From the NCBI GenBank assembly GCA_946480465.1, contig CAMLJY010000032.1:3915-67914 (forward strand): a DNA stretch of 64,000 nt. The letters are read 5' to 3'. The stretch's first letter is position 1. Every line of letters starts with the position of its first letter. A model generated the notes under the pieces. That model did not search any database and was not told the origin of the DNA. It saw only the letters and a list, made by a program, of their open reading frames with translations. Source of the stretch: an uncultured Burkholderiales bacterium. GTDB lineage: Bacteria; Pseudomonadota; Gammaproteobacteria; Burkholderiales; Burkholderiaceae. The translations under genes were made by a program, and so were the position numbers. Of this stretch, positions 58,386 to 64,000 are shown piece by piece.

Positions 58386-59516
58386 CTAGGCAGCGCGCCA
58401 AGCACGGCCGGTGGTAGCCGGGGCCCCCGGCTGCGCCTGCCAACGGGCCCACAGGGCCCCCAGCACGCCCACCAGCGCGGCCGCGCCGGCGCTGTGACCC
58501 AGGGCAGCGACGATGGGCCAGCCGAGCACGATGTTCGACAGGCCCGATAGCAACTGCCCGGCCAGCAGGCCCAGCAGTGCAATGGCGAAGCGGCGAGCCG
58601 GCACCGAGCCCGAGCGCCACAAGGCCCAGCCCAGCGTCAGCACCGCGGCACCGGCGACCAGCGCAAAACCGCGGTGCGCCATGTGGATCGCCACCAGCGC
58701 GTCGAAGGGCAGGTAGCCGCCATGGCCGGCCCGGCCGAGTTCGCGCAGCAGCGTGAAGCCGTGCCCGGCGTCCATCGGCGGCCACCAATGGCCATTGCAG
58801 GTGGGGAAACCGCCGCAGGCCAGCACGGCGTAGTTCGTGCTGACCCAGCCCCCCAGAGCCACCTGCGTCAGCACGAGGCCGAGCACCGCGCCTACCCAGG
58901 CGCGCGACCAGGGGCTTGCGAGCGGCCGGTCGCGGAAGGACTCATGCTGGAGCACCAACAGCAAGAGCAGCACCATGCCGCCGAGCAGATGCAGCGTGAC
59001 GATGGCCGGGTACAGCTTCAGCGTCACGGTGTACTTGCCGAACAGGCCCTGCACGATCACCCACGCCAGCGTCACCGCACCCCACCAGGGCGAATGCGGC
59101 AGCTCGCGCCGCCTGCGCCAGCCGGCGACCGCGGCGATGAGGATCAAGAAGCCGACCGCCATGGCCAGGTAGCGATGGACCATCTCGATCCAGGCCTTGC
59201 TCCAGGTGACCGGACCGCCCGGCAGCGCCGCCTGGGCCCCGGCGATCTGCTCGCGCGCGCCGAAGGGGCTGGCCTCGCCGTAGCAGCCAGGCCAGTCCGG
59301 GCAACCGAGGCCGGAGTCGGTGAGCCGCGTGAAGGCACCGAACACGATCAGGTCGAAGGTCAGGAAGAGCGTCAACGCGGTCAACGCCGCCAGGCGCGCG
59401 CGTGCGCCCTGGCCGCGACCGCGCCACCACCACCAGGCGAGCGGCGGCGCCGCCACCGTCGCGGCCAGCGCAGCCAGCACCGGCAGGGGGGACAGGTCGA
59501 CCAGTGGCGTGCTCAT
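58386..59516 (-). CDS. ctaA: Heme A synthase (COX15/CtaA family)
   Basis: 376 aa, about eight membrane helices. Heme-ligand His residues sit in typical contexts: EMVHRYLAMAVG, TLHLLGGMVLL, AIHMAHRGFALV and ALGHSAGAAAL. The loop LTDSGLGCPDWPGCYG is characteristic, with paired Cys. It oxidises the heme O methyl to a formyl group. It lies 12 bp after the thioredoxin-fold protein gene. Confidence 0.95.
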   Translation of the reverse strand: MSTPLVDLSPLPVLAALAATVAAPPLAWWWWRGRGQGARARLAALTALTLFLTFDLIVFGAFTRLTDSGLGCPDWPGCYGEASPFGAREQIAGAQAALPGGPVTWSKAWIEMVHRYLAMAVGFLILIAAVAGWRRRRELPHSPWWGAVTLAWVIVQGLFGKYTVTLKLYPAIVTLHLLGGMVLLLLLVLQHESFRDRPLASPWSRAWVGAVLGLVLTQVALGGWVSTNYAVLACGGFPTCNGHWWPPMDAGHGFTLLRELGRAGHGGYLPFDALVAIHMAHRGFALVAGAAVLTLGWALWRSGSVPARRFAIALLGLLAGQLLSGLSNIVLGWPIVAALGHSAGAAALVGVLGALWARWQAQPGAPATTGRAWRAA

Positions 59517-59528
59517 CGCAGGCTGCCG

Positions 59529-60233
59529 TCAGCGCCCCGCGCGGTCCCAGCTGGCGGAGGCGCGCAGCAGGCGGTCGAGGTCGCGCTTGAGCTTGGCCGG
59601 ATCGGGATCGGCCGGCGCGCGCAGCATCCAGTCGCCACGCGGGTCGACCAGGTACAGGTGATCCTCCAATGCGCGGCCGGCTTCCGGTTTCAGCCAAGCT
59701 GCGACGGTCTCGCGCGGCGCGCGCAGCACATGCATCGCCGGCGTGGCGCCGAGGGCGGCAGCGAGCGCCGGCGCCACCGGCGCGTCGTCGGTGACCAGCC
59801 ACAGCTTGTCCAGCCGGTCGCGCTCGCGGCCGGTCATCTCGCGCAGCTGGCGCTGCAGGTACAGGCGCTTCTCGCAGGCCTCGCCGCAGCTGCCCGCGGG
59901 GCCGACGACGACGAGCAGCCACTGGCCCTTCAGGCTCGGCAGCGGCACCGGCCGGCCTTGCAGATCCGCGCCCGTGACCGCGGGCAGCGGCACCGGTTCG
60001 ATCAGCGCGCTGTACGCCGTGCCCTTCCCCTCGGGTCGGACGACGTAATACGTGAAGTAGCTGGCCAGCACCGGCGCGGCGCACACCAGCAGGATCAGCA
60101 GCATCCTCACCCGCCCGCTGCGTTGCTGCAGCGCTCCGGCCAGCGCCGGCTCGGGCAGCGAATGCACCGTCAAGCCCACTGGTTCAAGCCGCGCGGCGCC
60201 GTCGGAGGGGTTGGATGATTTGGAACCAGACAT
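59529..60233 (-). CDS. Membrane-anchored thioredoxin-fold (SCO-like) protein of the oxidase cluster
   Basis: 234 aa. One membrane helix (MLLILLVCAAPVLASYFTYY, about 44-63) anchors a thioredoxin-like domain (about 85-220). In place of a CxxxC copper site it has SCGEACEKRLYLQRQLREMTG, that is CxxxC at 115-119 with different flanks. The tail is like SCO proteins (DHLYLVDPRGDWMLRAP). The start overlaps SURF1 by 50 bp; GTG codons at 60179 and just after are alternatives. Location suggests oxidase copper or thiol handling; activity unproven. Confidence 0.85.
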   Translation of the reverse strand: MSGSKSSNPSDGAARLEPVGLTVHSLPEPALAGALQQRSGRVRMLLILLVCAAPVLASYFTYYVVRPEGKGTAYSALIEPVPLPAVTGADLQGRPVPLPSLKGQWLLVVVGPAGSCGEACEKRLYLQRQLREMTGRERDRLDKLWLVTDDAPVAPALAAALGATPAMHVLRAPRETVAAWLKPEAGRALEDHLYLVDPRGDWMLRAPADPDPAKLKRDLDRLLRASASWDRAGR

Positions 60234-60933
60234 AAAGACCTGCGACCAGCATGCTCAGGGCGAACCACTGGAATGCGTAGCCATGGTGCTTGCCGACGTC
60301 GACCTGCGGTTCGGGCCAACGGCGTTGCAAGGAATCGGGGGCATCGGACTCGCCGTTCTGCTGCTGGATGGACAGCGGCCGCAGGCGCAACCCGGTCTCA
60401 CGGGCGAATTCGTCGAGGGGCAGATTTTGCCGGATCAAGCCGCTGCCCGCGCTGCCCAGGGAGAACAGCGCGGACGGCGGCGGCACGACGCGGCCGGTGA
60501 CGGTCACGTCCCCCGCCGGCGTCGCGATCGGCTGCAGGCGTTCGCGGTCCTGGAAGTTGCGCTGCAGCCAGCCGCGCTGGACCAGCACCGCATCGCCGCC
60601 GGGCAGGCGCAGCGGCGTGACGACGAAAAAGCCGGGCCGGCCGTCCATCTGGCGGTTGTCCAGGTAGACGGTGCGCTCCACCACCCAACGGCCGCGCAGC
60701 GTGATCGCGCGGTAGCGCTGCGCGGCCAGCCCCGCCTCGTCGGTCGCCAGCGCATCGGCCGGCAGCGGCGGCAGCGCCCGGCGTTCGCGCATGTCGGCCG
60801 CGATCTGCAGCTTCTGGCCCGCCCGGTCGAGCTGCCACAGGCCCAGCCGCGCCGTCACGCCCGTGGCCAGCAGGGCGGCGGCCAGCGCCACCAGGGAGGA
60901 CCGGCGCTTGCCCGTCAGTGCTGGCATGGGCAT
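60184..60933 (-). CDS. SURF1-family oxidase assembly protein
   Basis: 249 aa from ATG 60933; a second ATG at 60927 is possible. It has two membrane helices, one near the N-terminus (SSLVALAAALLATGVTARLGLWQLDRA) and one at the C-terminus (YAFQWFALSMLVAGLYVWF). Between them lies the SURF1 domain (RYRAITLRGRW, VLVQRGWLQRNF). It assists heme A insertion into subunit I. Divergent from the DUF2909 gene with only 15 bp between starts. Confidence 0.94.
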   Translation of the reverse strand: MPMPALTGKRRSSLVALAAALLATGVTARLGLWQLDRAGQKLQIAADMRERRALPPLPADALATDEAGLAAQRYRAITLRGRWVVERTVYLDNRQMDGRPGFFVVTPLRLPGGDAVLVQRGWLQRNFQDRERLQPIATPAGDVTVTGRVVPPPSALFSLGSAGSGLIRQNLPLDEFARETGLRLRPLSIQQQNGESDAPDSLQRRWPEPQVDVGKHHGYAFQWFALSMLVAGLYVWFQIIQPLRRRRAA

Positions 60934-60948
60934 CGATAATTCCCCGCC

Positions 60949-61170
60949 ATGAAGACCCTGATCGTCGTCGCGCTGGTGCTGGTGCTCATCGCCTTGGGAA
61001 GCGCCGGCCTCTTCATGCTCAAGCGCGACCGCTCCGCCGGCACGCGCGACAACCGAATGGCTCGCTCGCTGGCACTGCGGGTGGGCCTGTCGATTGCACT
61101 GTTCCTGTTCATCCTGCTGTCCTGGCGCATGGGGTGGATCCAGCCGACGGGCCTGCCGGTCGGGCGCTGA
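60949..61170 (+). CDS. DUF2909 twin-transmembrane protein
   Basis: 73 aa with two helices (TLIVVALVLVLIALGSAGLFML and VGLSIALFLFILLSWRM) and a short charged loop (KRDRSAGTRDNRMARSL). Such proteins sit in oxidase clusters of many Proteobacteria; role unknown. It is the only plus-strand gene among the oxidase genes. Confidence 0.9.
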   Translation: MKTLIVVALVLVLIALGSAGLFMLKRDRSAGTRDNRMARSLALRVGLSIALFLFILLSWRMGWIQPTGLPVGR

Positions 61171-61190
61171 ACGCGTCCGTCGCACCAAAC

Positions 61191-61215
61191 GAAAACGCCG
61201 CTCGAGGCGGCGGTC
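61191..61215. terminator. Candidate bidirectional terminator between DUF2909 and coxC
   Basis: CGCCGC (61196-61201) pairs with GCGGCG (61207-61212) across TCGAG. AAAA precedes it, giving a T-run on the minus strand, and GTCTTT follows on the plus strand. It lies between the convergent ends of DUF2909 and coxC. The remaining 61216-61387 shows nothing but simple GC-rich spacer. Confidence 0.55.
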
Positions 61216-61387
61216 TTTCAGATCCAGCAGCCGCCGCGGAGCCAGTCTTGCCGGGCCGCTGGCGGGCCTTGCAGGCCGCATCGGACCTCACGGCCCGACC
61301 CGCTCGCCAGGCGTGAAAGCTGCGCTTCACGTCCGGGCTCGCCCCCCTTGAGGGGGAGGCGCCAAAGGCGCCTCGGGGGCGGGCTGG

Positions 61388-62272
61388 TCAGAGCCAGTAC
61401 ACCAGGAAGTACAGACCCAGCCACACCACGTCGACGAAGTGCCAGTACCAGGCGGCGCCTTCGAAGCCGAAGTGGCGCTCGGGCGTGAAGTGGCCCTTCA
61501 TCAACCGGAAGGTGATGAACAGCAGCATCAACATGCCGACGAACACGTGGAAGCCGTGGAAGCCGGTCAGCATGAAGAAGGTGGAACCGTAGACGCCGGA
61601 ACTGAGCTTGAGGTTCAGGTCGCGGTAGGCGTGGATGTATTCATAGGCCTGGAAGCCGATGAAGGTCACGCCCAGCAGCACCGTGATCCACATCCACAGG
61701 ATCGTCTTGGCGCGCTGACCGGCGATGAGCGCGTGGTGCGCGATCGTCAGCGTGGCACCCGAGGTCAGCAGGATCGCGGTGTTGATGGTCGGGATCGGCC
61801 ACGGTCCCATCACGCTGAAGGGCTCGACGGTGCCGGCCGGCGAAGCGGTCGCGCCCGCAACGGTGCTCGGCCAGTTGGCCTTGAAATCGGGCCACAGGAT
61901 CTGGTGCTCGAGGTCTCCCAGCATCGGCACCGAGTACACACGGGCCCAGTACAGCGCACCGAAGAAGGCAGCGAAGAACATCACCTCGGAGAAGATGAAC
62001 CAGCTCATGCTCCAGCGGTAGGACACGTCCACCCGCTCGGAGTACAGGCCGCCTTCGCTCTCGGCGATCGAGTCACGGAACCAGAAGAACAGGGTGCCCA
62101 GCCAGATCACCAGGCCCAGCAGCAGGGAGTACGCACCCCAGCCGTGCCCGTTGATCCACTGGCCAGCGCCAAGAATCACGAAGAACAGGCCGATGGCGGC
62201 CGTCACCGGATGCCGCGAGGGGGCCGGCACGAAGTAGTAGGGGGTCACCCCTTGGGGCGTCGCTGCGGACAT
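61388..62272 (-). CDS. ctaE: Cytochrome c oxidase subunit III
   Basis: 294 aa with seven membrane helices. Family features: SYRWSMSWFIFSEVMFFAAFFGALYWARVY, GATLTIAHHALIAG, QAYEYIHAYRDL, and GFHGFHVFVGMLMLLFI, ending WYWHFVDVVWLGLYFLVYWL. It is part of the aa3-type terminal oxidase. Confidence 0.97.
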   Translation of the reverse strand: MSAATPQGVTPYYFVPAPSRHPVTAAIGLFFVILGAGQWINGHGWGAYSLLLGLVIWLGTLFFWFRDSIAESEGGLYSERVDVSYRWSMSWFIFSEVMFFAAFFGALYWARVYSVPMLGDLEHQILWPDFKANWPSTVAGATASPAGTVEPFSVMGPWPIPTINTAILLTSGATLTIAHHALIAGQRAKTILWMWITVLLGVTFIGFQAYEYIHAYRDLNLKLSSGVYGSTFFMLTGFHGFHVFVGMLMLLFITFRLMKGHFTPERHFGFEGAAWYWHFVDVVWLGLYFLVYWL

Positions 62273-62321
62273 CTTGTGGTCACTCCTCGAAACCTAACAA
62301 TCTTTCGGATCGGCCTGCGGC

Positions 62322-62552
62322 TCAGCCTGCCACGCCGCTGCCGACCACCCAACGCACCAGCAGCACGAGGCAGCCGATGAAGATCAACGCGCCGATGATG
62401 CCGGCGATCACCACGTGCACCGGATTCAGCTTCTCGACGTCGTTGGCGTAGTCCTTCGAACGGCGCACGCCGAAGAAGGACCAGGCCACGGCCTTGACGG
62501 TCCGAAGCAGGGAGCCTTTGCGGGCGGCTGCATTCTTCAGGTCGCCGGCCAT
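62322..62552 (-). CDS. DUF2970 small membrane protein
   Basis: 76 aa from ATG 62552, sharing a base with the ctaG stop (TGATG). Features: SLLRTVKAVAWSFFGVRRSKDYANDVEKLNPVHVV followed by one membrane helix (GIIGALIFIGCLVLLVRWVV). It is a regular member of betaproteobacterial oxidase clusters; role unknown. Confidence 0.92.
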   Translation of the reverse strand: MAGDLKNAAARKGSLLRTVKAVAWSFFGVRRSKDYANDVEKLNPVHVVIAGIIGALIFIGCLVLLVRWVVGSGVAG

Positions 62553-63190
62553 CACAACACCTTCTCCGGCACCGCCACCGCAGCGGACTTCGGCGCCACC
62601 TTGCCGCTGACCTCGAAGAAGGTGTACGACAGCGTGATCGTCGTGACGTCCTTCGGCAGCTTGGGGTCGACGTAGAAGACCACCGGCCACTGCCTGCTCT
62701 CGCCGGGCTTCAGCACGTACTCGTTGAAGCAGAAACACTCCAGCTTGTTGAAGTGCGGTGAGGCCTGCATCGGCGCATAACTCGGAATGGCCTGGGCCGC
62801 CATCGTGCGGTCCTGGATGTTCCGGAACTCGTACATCACCGTCGCCAGCTCGCCTGGGTGCACCTGTAACGACCGCTGTGCCGGCTTGAAGTGCCAGGGA
62901 CCGCGCGAGTTGGCGTCGAACTCGATGGTGACCTTGCGCGAGTAGTCAACCTGCGTGCTCTGCTTGCGCTCGCGGCTGCCGGCCAGGCCGGCCGAGGTCA
63001 CGCGCTCGCTCACGGACAGCACGTTGATGCCCAGGGCATCGCAGATGGTCTCGTACATCGGCACCAGCGCGTAGCCGAACCCACCCATCGCCACCACGAT
63101 GACGCCGAGCTTGCCGAACATGCGCCAGTTGTCCCGGCGCAGCCGGTCCTTCTTGCGCTGCTGCTCGTCGGTGTTCGGCTGGTCGTCCAT
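62552..63190 (-). CDS. ctaG: Cytochrome c oxidase assembly protein CtaG/Cox11
   Basis: 212 aa. One N-terminal membrane helix (LGVIVVAMGGFGYALVPMYETIC) anchors a periplasmic copper-binding domain with the FNKLECFCFNEYVLKPGESRQWPVVFYVDP stretch, where CFCF is the copper site. It delivers copper to CuB of subunit I. It follows the 38-aa gene by 10 bp. Confidence 0.96.
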   Translation of the reverse strand: MDDQPNTDEQQRKKDRLRRDNWRMFGKLGVIVVAMGGFGYALVPMYETICDALGINVLSVSERVTSAGLAGSRERKQSTQVDYSRKVTIEFDANSRGPWHFKPAQRSLQVHPGELATVMYEFRNIQDRTMAAQAIPSYAPMQASPHFNKLECFCFNEYVLKPGESRQWPVVFYVDPKLPKDVTTITLSYTFFEVSGKVAPKSAAVAVPEKVL

Positions 63191-63200
63191 GGCAGCGCTT

Positions 63201-63317
63201 CTAGCGACCGAGAAAGACGATCTTCGCGATGAAGCCCAGCGCGAACACCAGCGCCACCGACGCCAGGATCAGGCCCAGGCGGCGGTTGGCCTTGCGTTGC
63301 TGTTCCGTCTGGGCCAT
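63201..63317 (-). CDS. Cytochrome oxidase small assembly protein (38 aa)
   Basis: A 38-codon gene (ATG complement 63315-63317, TAG at 63201-63203) reading MAQTEQQRKANRRLGL, then a single hydrophobic helix ILASVALVFALGFIAKIVF and LGR. It fits the small assembly protein found between coxA and ctaG in betaproteobacteria. It lies 25 bp after coxA and 10 bp before ctaG. Confidence 0.9.
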   Translation of the reverse strand: MAQTEQQRKANRRLGLILASVALVFALGFIAKIVFLGR

Positions 63318-63342
63318 GGCGGCGTCTCCGGTGCAAAGACGA

Positions 63343-64000
63343 TCAGCCGATCACCTTGGTCGCCGTCGCGTCCAGCTTGGGCGGCGTCTCGAAGGTGTGG
63401 AACGGCGCCGGCGACGGCACTTCCCACTCCAGGCCTTCGGCGGCTTCCCAGGGCTTCTGCGGGGCCGGCTGGCCCTTGCCGCGCATCATCGGGATGCAGA
63501 CGAAGAGGAAGAAGTACACCTGCATCAGGCCGAAGCCGAAGGCACCGATGGTGGCCACCGCGTTGAAGTCGGTGAACTGGATCGGGTAGTCGGCATAGCG
63601 GCGCGGCATGCCGGCCAGGCCGAGGAAGTGCATCGGGAAGAACGTGAGGTTGAAGAAGATCAACGAACCCCAGAAGTGGATCTTTCCGCGCGTCTCGCTG
63701 TACATCACGCCAGTCCACTTCGGGCCCCAGTAGTACACCCCAGCGAAGAGCGCGTACAGCGAGCCCGCCACCAGCACGTAGTGGAAGTGCGCCACCACGT
63801 AGTAGGTGTCCTGGAGCTGGATGTCGATCGGCGCCATCGCGAGGATGAGGCCGGTGAAGCCACCCATCGAGAACACGAACAGGAAGCCGACCGCGAACAG
63901 CATCGGCGTCTCGAAGGTCATCGAGCCGCGCCACATCGTGGCCACCCAGTTGAAGATCTTCACGCCGGTGGGCACCGCGATCAGCATGGTCGCGTACATG
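63343..64000 (-). CDS. ctaD: Cytochrome c oxidase subunit I (partial)
   Basis: Only the C-terminal 219 residues lie in the window; the gene continues past the right edge, and the Met at the start of the visible frame is internal. Diagnostic stretches: AVPTGVKIFNWVATMW, QDTYYVVAHFHYVLVAG with the heme His pair, FFPMHFLGLAGMPRRYADYP. It is the catalytic subunit of the aa3 oxidase. Confidence 0.97.
   Translation of the reverse strand, partial: MYATMLIAVPTGVKIFNWVATMWRGSMTFETPMLFAVGFLFVFSMGGFTGLILAMAPIDIQLQDTYYVVAHFHYVLVAGSLYALFAGVYYWGPKWTGVMYSETRGKIHFWGSLIFFNLTFFPMHFLGLAGMPRRYADYPIQFTDFNAVATIGAFGFGLMQVYFFLFVCIPMMRGKGQPAPQKPWEAAEGLEWEVPSPAPFHTFETPPKLDATATKVIG

Overview
The window is high-GC DNA with dense, mostly minus-strand operons. 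Gene content points to a betaproteobacterium of the order Burkholderiales: a cytochrome c oxidase cluster with DUF2970, DUF2909 and a 38-residue oxidase assembly protein, SURF1-CtaA-CtaB-Sco, a MASE1 hybrid kinase, and rpoH behind a perfect CIRCE element. I cannot name the genus from sequence alone. No rRNA, tRNA, CRISPR array or intact insertion sequence was seen.

Region 1 (1-26.4 kb) is a surface-protein secretion and signalling island. From the left edge it holds a type I secretion adaptor (HlyD family, cut by the window) and two tandem PrtD-type ABC exporters. The first gene of that operon, coupled to the exporters by an ATGA overlap, encodes a 228-residue protein that looks like the front half (WED/REC part) of a TnpB/IS605 OrfB nuclease with the RuvC domain gone. 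Its promoter appears to sit inside a 40-bp perfect inverted repeat. Two small orphan genes follow, then a 2450-residue RTX/S-layer-like protein (6768-14120). Next come a TPR/beta-barrel protein, a CHASE2 nucleotide cyclase, a FecR-domain protein and a divergent Crp-family regulator. Three CRP-type palindromes lie upstream of the small-gene block, upstream of the giant gene, and between fecR and crp. The regulator carries the CRP-type recognition helix (R-E-x3-R), so these genes may form one regulon. Both the cyclase and the regulator lack canonical substrate or cAMP residues. An operon DUF1800-DUF1501-M10 RTX protease (26.4-20.5 kb) completes the island.

Region 2 (26.5-42.8 kb) is a minus-strand surface-polysaccharide cluster (wbpB-, wbpD- and wbpE-like, flippase, acyltransferase, two glycosyltransferases, methyltransferase, aminotransferase, initiating sugar transferase, UDP-sugar 4,6-dehydratase). 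It runs without a clear break into a redox/unknown block: a cytochrome c-like anchor protein with a GlyGly-CTERM-like tail, TlpA-like, DUF4266, DUF3570 and ApbE. Nearness of an S-layer-like protein, its type I exporter and O-antigen-type sugar genes recalls the Caulobacter rsa locus, where LPS anchors the S-layer.

Region 3 (42.8-56.8 kb) is housekeeping: Uma2-family protein, lysS, enoyl-CoA hydratase, DUF3108 protein, M61 peptidase, DUF3429 protein, DsbC, UbiH-like monooxygenase, ychF, MASE1 hybrid histidine kinase and rpoH.

Region 4 (56.8-64 kb) is the aa3 oxidase biogenesis cluster, read on the minus strand from coxA (cut by the right edge) through the small assembly protein, ctaG, DUF2970, coxC, SURF1, a thioredoxin-fold protein, ctaA, ctaB and sco, with a divergent DUF2909 gene.
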